From: Streptomyces sp. QL37
Lineage (GTDB): Bacteria; Actinomycetota; Actinomycetes; Streptomycetales; Streptomycetaceae
Direction of reading: 5' to 3'
NCBI RefSeq assembly: GCF_002941025.1
Contig: NZ_PTJS01000001.1
Span: 2,108,001-2,172,000 of the forward strand
DNA: 64,000 nucleotides
The position numbers and the translations under genes are program-made. Position 1 is the first letter of the stretch. Each line of letters opens with the position of its first letter. Shown piece by piece: positions 54,187 to 62,888 of this stretch. Under the pieces are notes generated by a model. It was given only the letters and a program-made list of their open reading frames with translations. It made no database searches and was not told the DNA's origin.

Positions 54187-55515
54187 ATGACCCTGAGCCG
54201 CAGAGCACTGCTGACGAGCGCTGCGGGCGTCGCCGCGGCGGGTCTGCTTGCCGGGTGCGGAGGAAGGAACCTCGACGACCTGCTCGCGCAGGCCGCGACC
54301 GTCCCCCGAGAACCGGCCCGGCTGACCTGGTGGGTCTCCGAGATCCCCTCCCGGCGGGGCGCCGTCGTCGCGGATCTGATCATCCGTGCCTTCGAGCGGC
54401 GGCACCCTCTCGTCCGCGTCTCGAAGATCAACGCCCTGTCCACCTCGGACGGCAACCGGAGCGCCATCGCCACCCAGCTCGCCGGCGGATCCCCCCAGCC
54501 CGACGTGTATCTGGGCGACACGACGTGGCCCGCGCAGTTCGGCCACGCCTCGCTCGCGCTGCCGGTGGAGACGCTGCTTCCCAGTGGCTTCTGGGACGCC
54601 TTTCCGGCCGCCCTGCGTGACAGCTCCACGTTCGGTGGCAGCGCCTACGCGGTGCCGTTCTTCATCGACAGCACCTATCTCTTCTACCGCAAGGACCTCC
54701 TCGCCAAGCACGGGCTGCGCACCCCGCGCAGCTGGGAGGAGCTGCTGCACACCTCCCGCACGGTGCAGAGGGCCGGCGACGTGGAGACCGGATTCCTGTG
54801 GCAGGCCGGGGTGTCCGAGTCGCTGACTGCCAACGTCACCGAATTTCTCGCCGACGCGGGCGCCGAGGTCCTGGACGCGCGGGGCAGGGCCGTCCTCGGC
54901 GGGGCCGAGGCGGAGCGGGCCTTCTCGCTCATGGCCGACTTCACCGCACACGGAGTCTCGCCCCGCACCGTGGCCACGTACAAGGAGTCGGACTCGCAGG
55001 ACGCCTTCGCCAACGGACGCGGGCTGTTCCTGCGCAACTGGTCGTACGCCTGGGTCAATGCGAGCAATCCGAAGGTCTCCCGTGTCGCCGGCAGGATCGC
55101 GGCGACATCGCGTCCGGGCTTCGAGGGGACCGGCCGCTCCGGTGTCTCCTGTGCCGGCGGCTGGAGCAATTTCGTCAACCCCAGCTCCCAGGAGCTGGGT
55201 GCCGCCATGGAGTTCGCCCGGTTCTGCGCCGGGAGCGAGGTGCAGCGACTGCTCGCCCAGGAGGCCGGTGTCATCCCCGCGATGACCTCGGTGCTGAGCG
55301 GCCCTCAGGCGCGTGCGGCGGGCGACCCGACTGTCCTGCGCGCAGCCGGCCTGCGACTCGTCGCCCGGCCCGTGCAGACCCCGTACTACCCGCAGGTCAG
55401 CAAGGCGCTGTACACCCCGGCGAACGCGGTCGTACGCGGCAGTCTCTCCCCCGCGGCCGGTGTGCGCGCCGCACGCGAGGGGTTGCGTACGGCCCTGGAA
55501 GGAAAGGCCCTGTGA
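54187..55515 (+). CDS. ABC sugar transporter substrate-binding lipoprotein
   Basis: A 442-aa extracellular family 1 solute-binding protein. A lipoprotein signal ends in LLAGC (lipidated Cys24). The mature part has the sugar-binding pattern (LTWWVSEIP, PDVYLGDTTWPAQFG, YAVPFFIDSTYLFYRKDLL). It delivers an oligosaccharide, probably an alpha-glucoside given the downstream GH13 enzyme, to the two membrane permeases. Start: ATG 54187 after GGAGGGAG. The next gene overlaps its stop (GTGA). Confidence 0.93.
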   Translation: MTLSRRALLTSAAGVAAAGLLAGCGGRNLDDLLAQAATVPREPARLTWWVSEIPSRRGAVVADLIIRAFERRHPLVRVSKINALSTSDGNRSAIATQLAGGSPQPDVYLGDTTWPAQFGHASLALPVETLLPSGFWDAFPAALRDSSTFGGSAYAVPFFIDSTYLFYRKDLLAKHGLRTPRSWEELLHTSRTVQRAGDVETGFLWQAGVSESLTANVTEFLADAGAEVLDARGRAVLGGAEAERAFSLMADFTAHGVSPRTVATYKESDSQDAFANGRGLFLRNWSYAWVNASNPKVSRVAGRIAATSRPGFEGTGRSGVSCAGGWSNFVNPSSQELGAAMEFARFCAGSEVQRLLAQEAGVIPAMTSVLSGPQARAAGDPTVLRAAGLRLVARPVQTPYYPQVSKALYTPANAVVRGSLSPAAGVRAAREGLRTALEGKAL

Positions 55516-56504
55516 GTTCGGTACAGCAGACGAGGACAGTGGTGACGGCGACGACCGGCCGCACCGGCGACGCACCGCCCCGGCGGCACCCGGAGAGCGC
55601 GCCGCCCCCAGGCTTCGCCGCCCGCCGTCGCGCCCGCACCGGGTGGCTGTTCGCCTCCCCCGCTCTCCTGGTCATCGCGGCGGTGACGGTCTTCCCCGTC
55701 GTCTTCTCGCTGGTGCTGTCGTTCTGCGAGGTCCAGCTGGAGTACGGCGGCCTGCGGATCGGCTCGCCCACCCTCGCGCACTACGAAACGCTCCTGACGC
55801 ACTCCGAGTGGTACAGGGCACTCGCGTTCACGCTGGGCTTCACCGTCGTCTCGGTCCTCATCGAGCTGATCCTCGGGACGCTCACAGCACTCGTCCTGGA
55901 ACGGCTCGGTGCCGCCCGAGGGTGGATCCTCGCCCTGCTCCTGCTGCCGTGGGCGCTGATCAACGTGGTCGCGGCGCAGCTGTGGTCGTATCTGTTCAAC
56001 GGCACCTACGGCGCGGTGAGCTGGCTCTGTGAGCAGCTGCTCGGCACCCGGCCCGACATCCTCGGTGAGCCGGTGCCCGCGATGGCGGCGATGGTCGCCG
56101 TCGACGTGTGGAAGACGACGCCGTTCGTCGCGATCGTCGTGCTCGCCGGTCTGATGCTGATCCCGGGCGACGTCTACGAGGCCGCCGAGATCGACGGGGC
56201 GAGCGCCTGGACGACGTTCTGGAGGGTCACTCTGCCGCAACTGCGGCCCATCGTCGCCATCGCGGTCCTCTTCCGCATCCTGCAGGCGTTCGGGATCTTC
56301 GACCTGCCGTTCGTCCTGACCCAGGGCGGCCCGGGGACGGCCACCCAGTCGGTCGCCATGCTGGGGTACCGGATCCTCTTCCAGAACCTCGACTTCGGGG
56401 GCGGCGCCGCCGTCGCGATCACCACCGCCGCCATCGTCCTGGCCTGCTGCCTGTTGTTCCTGCGCGTCTTCCGCGCCCAAGCCGACGAGGAGGGGCGGGC
56501 ATGA
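55512..56504 (+). CDS. ABC sugar permease, MalF type
   Basis: A 330-aa inner-membrane permease with six helices after a ~45-residue cytosolic leader. The EAA loop that docks the ATPase is EAAEIDGASAWTTFWRVTLP. The GTG start at 55512 overlaps the binding-protein stop by 4 bases, and its own stop overlaps the next start (ATGA). No ATPase gene is present; streptomycetes supply a shared MsiK-type ATPase for such importers. Confidence 0.92.
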   Translation: MSSVQQTRTVVTATTGRTGDAPPRRHPESAPPPGFAARRRARTGWLFASPALLVIAAVTVFPVVFSLVLSFCEVQLEYGGLRIGSPTLAHYETLLTHSEWYRALAFTLGFTVVSVLIELILGTLTALVLERLGAARGWILALLLLPWALINVVAAQLWSYLFNGTYGAVSWLCEQLLGTRPDILGEPVPAMAAMVAVDVWKTTPFVAIVVLAGLMLIPGDVYEAAEIDGASAWTTFWRVTLPQLRPIVAIAVLFRILQAFGIFDLPFVLTQGGPGTATQSVAMLGYRILFQNLDFGGGAAVAITTAAIVLACCLLFLRVFRAQADEEGRA

Positions 56505-57349
56505 GCCGCCACGTCCCGCGCACAGGCGTGCGCCGTTACGTCAATGCCGTCAACCTCGGCGGGCTGGTGATCGCCGTGTGCGCCACGCTGCCCCTGATCT
56601 GGATGGCGTCCGCCTCCCTGAAGGGGCCCGGTGAGATCAGCGCGACGCCGCCCTCGCCGCTGCCGGCCCATCCCACCCTCGGCAACTACGAGACGGCGTT
56701 CTCCCGGAACGGCATCGGCCACTACTTCCTCAACAGCGTCGTCGTGGCCTGTTGCTCGACGGTGCTGATCCTGTCCCTGGCGTTCTTCGCCGGTTACGCC
56801 CTCGCCCGGATGCCGTTGCGCGGCCGCGGGGCCGTCATGACGGCGCTGCTGATGCTGTCGGTCTTCCCGCCGATCGCCCTGCTCGTGCCGCTGTTCCTCA
56901 TGGAGCGTCAGGCGGGGCTGCTCAACAGCTACCCGGGCCTCATCATCCCGTACGTGGCACTGAATCTGCCGTTCGCGATCTGGATCATGCGCAACTACCT
57001 CAGTGGCATCCCGGGGGAGCTGGAGGAGGCCGCGGCCATCGACGGCGCCGGCCCGCTGCGCACCGCCGTGACGGTGATCCTGCCGCTGGCCCGGCCGGGG
57101 ATGTTCACGGCCGGGGTGTTCTCCTTCACCGCGACCTGGTCGGAATTCCTGCTCGCGCTCACCTTCAACGGCTCCGACGACCGGCGCACCGTCTCCGTCG
57201 GCATCGCCCTGTTCACCAGCCAGTACCAGGTGCCGTACGGGGTGATCTTCGCCGGTGCGATGGTCGCCACCGTGCCGATCGCGGTCCTGGTGCTGATCTT
57301 CCGCCGGTCCGTCGTCTCCGGCATGACCACCGGCGCGGTGAAGGGCTGA
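56501..57349 (+). CDS. ABC sugar permease, MalG type
   Basis: A 282-aa partner permease with six helices and the EAA loop EEAAAIDGAGPLRTAVTVILP near residue 180. It is translationally coupled to the MalF-type gene. Together with that permease, the lipoprotein and an external ATPase it forms the importer. Confidence 0.92.
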   Translation: MSRHVPRTGVRRYVNAVNLGGLVIAVCATLPLIWMASASLKGPGEISATPPSPLPAHPTLGNYETAFSRNGIGHYFLNSVVVACCSTVLILSLAFFAGYALARMPLRGRGAVMTALLMLSVFPPIALLVPLFLMERQAGLLNSYPGLIIPYVALNLPFAIWIMRNYLSGIPGELEEAAAIDGAGPLRTAVTVILPLARPGMFTAGVFSFTATWSEFLLALTFNGSDDRRTVSVGIALFTSQYQVPYGVIFAGAMVATVPIAVLVLIFRRSVVSGMTTGAVKG

Positions 57350-57446
57350 CCGGGCCCCGTACGGCGTGACGGCCCGTCCGGCCGTCACGCTCCTGACTTC
57401 CGCACATCCCAACCCCGTCCTGGGCGCACGCCCGAGAGGTACACAC

Positions 57447-59159
57447 ATGCCCCACCACGACTCCCCCAGCCCTTCCCCGTCCTCCCCCTGCGACCCGGAC
57501 TGGTGGCGGCAGGCGGTCATCTACCAGATCTATCCCCGCAGTTTCGCCGACTCCGACGGCGACGGTCTCGGTGACATCCCGGGCGTCACCTCCCGGCTGC
57601 CCTACCTCGCCGACCTCGGCGTGGACGCCGTCTGGCTGAGCCCGTTCTACCCTTCACAGCTCGCCGACGGCGGCTACGACGTCGCCGACTACCGCGATGT
57701 GGACCCGCGGCTCGGCACCCTCGACGACTTCGACGAGATGGTCGCCACGGCCCGCCGGCTCGGCCTGAGAATCATGGTCGACATCGTCCCCAACCACTCC
57801 TCCGACCAGCACGTCTGGTTCCAGGAGGCGGTCAGGGCCGCGCCCGGATCTGCCGCCCGCGAGCGCTACGTCTTCCGTGACGGGCGGGGGGACGACGGTG
57901 AACTGCCTCCCACCGACTGGCCGTCCAGCTTCGGCGGCCCCGCCTGGACCCGGGTCGCGGACGGCCAGTGGTACCTGCACCTCTACGCGCCCCAGCAGCC
58001 CGACTTCAACTGGGACAACCCCGAGGTCCGTGAGGACTTCCACGACACCCTGCGGTTCTGGTCCGACCGGGGTGTCGCCGGTTTCCGCGTCGATGTCGCC
58101 CACGGCCTCGCCAAGGACCTGCGCGCACCGCTGCGCGACCTCGGTGACCAGCAGAGCTACCAGCCCGACGCCCTGCCGGTCGACGGCAGTCATCCGCTGT
58201 GGGACCGCGACGCGGTCCACGAGATCTACCGCGGCTGGCGGCAGGTGTTCGACTCGTACGACCCGCCGCGCTTCGCCGTCGCCGAGGCATGGGTGGGCAC
58301 CTCACGGCGCATGGCGTACGCCTCCGCCGACGGGCTGGGGCAGGCGTTCAACTTCGACTTCCTCGGCGCACGGCTCGACGCCGACGAGATGCGCGCCACC
58401 ATCGATACGGCGCTCGCCGACGCCCGCGACGCCGGTGCGACGAGCACCTGGGTGCTCTCCAACCACGATGTCGTACGTCATGTCTCGCGCTACGCCCTGC
58501 CCGGCGACCACCGCAAGCGCGACATCGAGGCGTGGCTGCTCACCGACGGCCGGGAACCGGCCCCGGACCTGGCTGCGGGTGAACGCAAGGCGCGGGCCGC
58601 CGCCCTGCTGATGCTGGCGCTGCCCGGATCCGCGTATGTCTACCAGGGTGAGGAGCTGGGCCTGCCCGAGGTCGCGGACCTGGACCGCGCGGACCTCCAG
58701 GACCCGATGTGGGTACGCAGCGGCGGACGCGTCAAGGGGCGCGACGGCTGCCGCGTGCCGCTGCCGTGGACCACTGAGGGCACCAGTTTCGGGTTCGGTT
58801 CCGGTGGCTCGTGGCTTCCGCAGCCCTCCGGCTGGGGCCGGTATGCGGCGGAGGCACAGAGCGGGGACGCGGAATCCTTCCTGGAGCTGTACCGCGAGGC
58901 CCTGCGACTGCGTCGCACGCTGGTCGCGGACGAGGCACTGGCGTGGGCCGGCCCGCAGGAACCGGCACCTCAGGGGCTGCTGCACTTCGAGCGTACCGGC
59001 GGCTGGCAGACCGTCAGCAACCTGTCCGACGAGCCCGTGCGGCTGCCCCGGGGGGAGGTCCTCCTCACCTCCGCGCCGCTGACCGGTGACACGCTCCCGC
59101 CGTGGACCACCGTCTGGCTGCGGACCGGGGCCGCGTCCTTCTCCCGGTCCGGCCGCTGA
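57447..59159 (+). CDS. GH13 alpha-glucosidase
   Basis: A 570-aa cytosolic glycoside hydrolase family 13 enzyme of the oligo-1,6/alpha-glucosidase type, splitting imported alpha-glucosides to glucose. Catalytic residues are visible: nucleophile Asp216 in GFRVDVAHG, acid/base Glu280 in FAVAEAW and transition-state Asp341 in LSNHDVV. The calcium/loop signature DSDGDGLGDIPG is near residue 40. No signal peptide is seen, fitting uptake before hydrolysis. The gene follows the permease by 97 bases and is the last of the LacI-controlled unit. Confidence 0.94.
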   Translation: MPHHDSPSPSPSSPCDPDWWRQAVIYQIYPRSFADSDGDGLGDIPGVTSRLPYLADLGVDAVWLSPFYPSQLADGGYDVADYRDVDPRLGTLDDFDEMVATARRLGLRIMVDIVPNHSSDQHVWFQEAVRAAPGSAARERYVFRDGRGDDGELPPTDWPSSFGGPAWTRVADGQWYLHLYAPQQPDFNWDNPEVREDFHDTLRFWSDRGVAGFRVDVAHGLAKDLRAPLRDLGDQQSYQPDALPVDGSHPLWDRDAVHEIYRGWRQVFDSYDPPRFAVAEAWVGTSRRMAYASADGLGQAFNFDFLGARLDADEMRATIDTALADARDAGATSTWVLSNHDVVRHVSRYALPGDHRKRDIEAWLLTDGREPAPDLAAGERKARAAALLMLALPGSAYVYQGEELGLPEVADLDRADLQDPMWVRSGGRVKGRDGCRVPLPWTTEGTSFGFGSGGSWLPQPSGWGRYAAEAQSGDAESFLELYREALRLRRTLVADEALAWAGPQEPAPQGLLHFERTGGWQTVSNLSDEPVRLPRGEVLLTSAPLTGDTLPPWTTVWLRTGAASFSRSGR

Positions 59160-59169
59160 GGCACGGCGT

Positions 59170-59201
59170 CCGGCCCCTCGCACCGTGAGCGGAGGGGCCG
59201 G
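59170..59201. terminator. Bidirectional hairpin terminator
   Basis: CCGGCCCCTC pairs with GAGGGGCCGG across a 12-base loop, exactly filling the gap between the convergent alpha-glucosidase and nitrilase-family genes. Confidence 0.7.
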
Positions 59202-59202
59202 C

Positions 59203-60078
59203 TCACGGCCGGGCTCCGCGGCGCCAGCGGTCCGGGTCGATCCGTCCCGCGTACAGGGGGAGTTCGAGCGGGAGCTGGTCGTCCGCGAACGGGTCCCACA
59301 CCCGGGTCAGGCCCGCCGTCCCCCGCGCGCGCACCCTCCGCGCCTCGGCGAGGTCCAGCACGTCGGTCAGGACCTCCTCGGGGCCGGGCCCGGCCTCGGC
59401 GCGCGTATGCCCCTCGGGGTCCACGACGACGCTGCGTCCGATGCCGTCGGGCGAGGCCGCGTTGAGGCTGGCCATGAAGACCTGGTTCACGATCGCGTTG
59501 GCCTGGGCCAGCACGACCTCCTGGGCGCGGTCGACGGTCGGTGTGCGCACCAGGTTGAGCACGAGGTCGGCGCCCTGCCAGGCCAGGTGGCGGGTGGTCT
59601 CGGGGAACCAGGCGTCGTAGCAGATCGTCAGGCCCACGCGTCCGTGGCCCTCCAGGTTGAAGACCACGAAGCTGCTGCCGGACGCCGTGGTCTCGTACGG
59701 CCGCCACGGGAAGATCTTGCGGTACTCGGCGACCCGTTCGCCGGTGGGCGAGTAGACGGGGGCGGTGTTGTAGATCTTGCCGTCCGAGCCTTGTTCGTAG
59801 ACGCTGCCGGGCACGAGCCAGATGCCCAGTTCGCGGGCGAGGGCCGCCAGCCGGGTGCCGCGGGGGCCGTCCAGCGGCTCGGCCGCCTCGGTCATGACCG
59901 TCCCGGGATCCTCGCCGGGCTCGTGGCCGCACAGATGCAGCTCCGGGTAGGCGAGCAGGCGTACGCCGGGATGCGCCTCGACGACCCGGCGTACGTCCGC
60001 GGCGAACGCGTCCGGATCGTCGGCGGTGTGGTGGAGCGCGGCCTTCTGGACGAGGCCGATCGTCAGGGGGACCGTCAT
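59203..60078 (-). CDS. Carbon-nitrogen hydrolase (nitrilase superfamily)
   Basis: A 291-aa cytosolic amidase/nitrilase-superfamily enzyme with the complete Glu-Lys-Cys triad: Glu46 in YPELHLCG, Lys121 in YRKIFPW, Cys153 in LTICYDAWFPE. It hydrolyses a small amide or carbamoyl compound; the substrate is unknown. Start: ATG 60078, preceded weakly by GGAAAG. It faces a LysR regulator and may be regulated by it. Confidence 0.85.
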   Translation of the reverse strand: MTVPLTIGLVQKAALHHTADDPDAFAADVRRVVEAHPGVRLLAYPELHLCGHEPGEDPGTVMTEAAEPLDGPRGTRLAALARELGIWLVPGSVYEQGSDGKIYNTAPVYSPTGERVAEYRKIFPWRPYETTASGSSFVVFNLEGHGRVGLTICYDAWFPETTRHLAWQGADLVLNLVRTPTVDRAQEVVLAQANAIVNQVFMASLNAASPDGIGRSVVVDPEGHTRAEAGPGPEEVLTDVLDLAEARRVRARGTAGLTRVWDPFADDQLPLELPLYAGRIDPDRWRRGARP

Positions 60079-60156
60079 CTTGGCAACTTTCCGCGCAAGG
60101 GGGGGGTGTCCCGTGGCTGTCTGGTGGTGTCCGGGGGCCGTTGGCCCCGGGCCGCT

Positions 60157-60212
60157 GGTCCCTGGGCTCTGGTCCCTGGGCTCTGGTCCCTGGGCTCTGG
60201 TCCCTGGGCTCT
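60157..60212. repeat. Four perfect tandem copies of a 14-bp unit
   Basis: GGTCCCTGGGCTCT repeated four times without mismatch in the 310-bp divergent region (60079-60388) between the nitrilase-family and LysR genes. A 14-bp period is not a multiple of three and lies outside genes, so copy number can vary freely. I recognise no other element in this spacer. Confidence 0.9.
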
Positions 60213-60388
60213 CGTCCTGGGGCGCTGACGAGCCAATCATCGCGTCTGCCTCAGGACAAGATCCCCTTACCCAGCGGGATCCACAGGGAGAACCAGTGGC
60301 TCCGTGGTAGAACGAGGGCCACCGCGTCCGCGCTGCGCACCACCGCCCCGGACGCGCCTCACCGATCCGACAGGACACAGGAACACGC

Positions 60389-61300
60389 ATGACCCTCACC
60401 CAGCTGAGGGCCTTCGTCGAGGCGGGGCGACTCGGGTCGTTCACCGCGGCGGCGCAGGCCATGGACATCGCCCAGGCGTCGGCCTCCGAACTGGTGCGGC
60501 GCCTGGAGACGGAACTGGACGCCGAACTGTTCGCACGGGGCAGCCGCACCCTGACCCTGACCTCGGCCGGCCAGGAACTGCTGCCGTACGCCCAGCAGGC
60601 CCTGGAGGCCGCGGAGGGCGGGACGAGGGCGGTGCGTTCCCTGGGCTCCCTGGGCGGAGGGACGGCGACCTTCGGTGTTCTGCGCAACGCGGACTACTAC
60701 CTGCTGTCCAACCTCGTGCAGATGTTCCACGCCCGGTATCCGTCCGTCAGGGTCAGGCTCGTGGGGCAGAACTCGTCGGAGACCGCCACCGCCGTCGCCG
60801 CGGGTCGGATCGAGGCGGGCCTGGTCGTCCTGCCGATCGACGACGAGGGGCTGGTGGTGACCCCGCTCCTGCGCGACGAGGTGTTCTACATCAGCGCGAG
60901 CGAGGAACGGACCCGCGTCCCGGTGACGATGGAGGCGTTCGCCCGGGCCCCGCTGGTTCTCTACGACGCCCATTACGGCTGGCAGGACCCCACCCGGCGG
61001 CAGCTCGCGGAGCGGGCCCAGCTCGCCGGGGTCGCCATCGACCCGCTCATCGAGCTGGAGCGCGTGGAGGCCGCGCTGGACCTGGTGGCGGCCGGGGTGG
61101 GCGACACGATCGCCAGCCGGGCGGTGGTCGCCGGCCCGTCGTTCCCCCCGGGGCTGCACACCGCCTCGTTCGCCGACCCCCTCTACGACACGGTCGCCCT
61201 CGTCAAACGGCGGGGACATCCGCTGTCGCGGGCCACGAGGGAGCTCGCCCGGCTGGCCGAGGACACCCTGCGCGAACTCCGTACCGAGCTCGGTCTCTGA
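60389..61300 (+). CDS. LysR-family transcriptional regulator
   Basis: A 303-aa LysR regulator with the N-terminal winged helix (LTQLRAFVEAGRLGSFTAAAQAM ... ASASELVRRLETEL) and a periplasmic-binding-like effector domain (LSNLVQMFHARYPSVRVRLV, LVVLPIDDEGLVVTPLL). It is divergent from the nitrilase-family gene and 95 bases upstream of the dehydrogenase gene, so it may control either or both. Confidence 0.92.
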   Translation: MTLTQLRAFVEAGRLGSFTAAAQAMDIAQASASELVRRLETELDAELFARGSRTLTLTSAGQELLPYAQQALEAAEGGTRAVRSLGSLGGGTATFGVLRNADYYLLSNLVQMFHARYPSVRVRLVGQNSSETATAVAAGRIEAGLVVLPIDDEGLVVTPLLRDEVFYISASEERTRVPVTMEAFARAPLVLYDAHYGWQDPTRRQLAERAQLAGVAIDPLIELERVEAALDLVAAGVGDTIASRAVVAGPSFPPGLHTASFADPLYDTVALVKRRGHPLSRATRELARLAEDTLRELRTELGL

Positions 61301-61395
61301 GTCGCGGCCTCACCCCGTGGGTCAGGGAAACCCTGTGGATCGGACAGGACTCGCCCCTCTGGTCCTGTGGCAGCGAGACGTCTAGCGTCCCTGCC

Positions 61396-62757
61396 ATGCA
61401 GATCACGCACGACGAAGCACAGGCCCTCTCCCCGTTCCAGTGGCTCAAGAAGCCGTCCGTGGACGGTCCCCCCGCCCAGCGCGACCCCAAGGTGGTCGAG
61501 CGGGTCTCTCAGATGCTGAAGGAGATCGAGCACAAGGGCATGGACGCGGTGCGCGCCTACGCACAGGAGCTGGACGGCTGGTCCGGCGACGTGGAGATCG
61601 GGGCCACCGAGCTGAAGAAGTCGGGGGACGCCCTCCCCCCGGACGTCCGCACCGCCCTGGAGATGGGCTACGAGCGCACCCACCGGTTCGCCTCCGCGCA
61701 GCGCGAGCACCTGACGGACTTCGAGGTCGAGGTCGCTCCGGGTGTCGCCGGCGGCCAGCGCTACGTCCCCGTCTCCCGGGTCGGCGCGTACCTGCCGGCC
61801 GGCCGTTTCCCGCTGCTCGCCAGCGCCTTCATGACGGTGAACGTGGCGAAGACCGCCGGGGTGCCCACGGTGCTGGCGTGCACTCCCCCGTCGGGTGAGC
61901 ACGGCGCGCACCCCGCCGTCCTGTACGGCGCCTACCTGTCGCGCGCCGACCGGGTGTTCGCGCTCGGCGGCGTCCAGGCGCTCGGTGCCATGGCCTTCGG
62001 TCTGCTCGGCGAGGCCCCGGTCGACATGCTGGTCGGCGCGGGCAACGCGTTCGTCACCGAGGCCAAGCGGCAGCTGTTCGGCCGGGTCGGCATCGACCTG
62101 CTGGCCGGCCCCTCCGAGGTCGCCGTCATCGCCGACGACAGCGCCGACCCCGAGTGGGTCGCGGCGGACCTGCTGGGCCAGGCCGAGCACGGCCCCAACT
62201 CACCCGCCGCGCTGATCACCACGTCCGAGAAGCTGGGACGCGCGGTGATCGCGGAGATGGACCGCCAGCTGGAGTCCCTGGTCACCCGGGACATCGCCGG
62301 CCCGGCGTGGCGTGATTTCGGGTCCGTCGTCGTGGTGGCCGACCGGGCCGACGCCGTCGCCGTGGCCGACGTCATCGCCCCCGAGCACCTGGAGATCCAG
62401 ACCGAGGACGACGACTACTACCTGGAGAACCTCTCCAACTACGGCTCGCTGTTCATCGGGTCGTGGTCGACGGTCGCCTACTCCGACAAGGGCATCGCCG
62501 GCACCAACCACGTGCTGCCCACGGGCAAGACGGCCCGCTACAACGCGGGGCTCTCCGTCTCCCGCTTCCTCAAGCCGCTGACGTACCAGCGTGCCTCGAA
62601 GGAGGGGACCGCCTCCCTCGCCCCCGCCGTCGAGCGCATCTCGGCGTTCGAGGGGCTGGCCGCCCACGGCGCCACGGCGACGCTCCGCATCGACCGGATC
62701 GGGCGGACGTCCGGCGCGTTCGACGAGGTCCCGGCCGCTCTGCGCGACCAGCTCTGA
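61396..62757 (+). CDS. Histidinol-dehydrogenase-family enzyme (HpsN-like)
   Basis: A 453-aa NAD- and zinc-dependent dehydrogenase of the HisD fold: DLLGQAEHGPNS (zinc Gln and His), VIAPEHLEIQ (catalytic Glu-His) and GTNHVLPTGKTARYNAG. It is not in a his operon, and the stretch YVPVSRVGAYLPAGRFPLLASAFM is closer in style to sulfopropanediol 3-dehydrogenases (HpsN) than to biosynthetic HisD. Oxidation of a small diol or amino alcohol to an acid is therefore plausible. The adjacent APC permease would import the substrate. Confidence 0.8.
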   Translation: MQITHDEAQALSPFQWLKKPSVDGPPAQRDPKVVERVSQMLKEIEHKGMDAVRAYAQELDGWSGDVEIGATELKKSGDALPPDVRTALEMGYERTHRFASAQREHLTDFEVEVAPGVAGGQRYVPVSRVGAYLPAGRFPLLASAFMTVNVAKTAGVPTVLACTPPSGEHGAHPAVLYGAYLSRADRVFALGGVQALGAMAFGLLGEAPVDMLVGAGNAFVTEAKRQLFGRVGIDLLAGPSEVAVIADDSADPEWVAADLLGQAEHGPNSPAALITTSEKLGRAVIAEMDRQLESLVTRDIAGPAWRDFGSVVVVADRADAVAVADVIAPEHLEIQTEDDDYYLENLSNYGSLFIGSWSTVAYSDKGIAGTNHVLPTGKTARYNAGLSVSRFLKPLTYQRASKEGTASLAPAVERISAFEGLAAHGATATLRIDRIGRTSGAFDEVPAALRDQL

Positions 62758-62764
62758 CCGCTCC

Positions 62765-62797
62765 CCCGTGCCGCCGCTCCGCGTGCGGCGGCACGGG
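62765..62797 (+). terminator. Hairpin after the dehydrogenase gene
   Basis: CCCGTGCCGCCGC pairs perfectly with GCGGCGGCACGGG across a 7-base loop, 7 bases after the stop. The permease downstream is probably transcribed on its own or by read-through. Confidence 0.7.
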
Positions 62798-62888
62798 ACC
62801 GCCGGTGCGCACCTGTACGAGCGAGCCTGTCGGCCGCGCCCCGGGCCGCACCGGCTCCCCCTGACACCGCCCAGACCCGAGGTCCCCC

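Noticed and set aside
61396..62757. Histidine biosynthesis gene hisD of a his operon
   Set aside because: No other his genes are adjacent, and parts of the sequence resemble HpsN-type dehydrogenases more than biosynthetic HisD.
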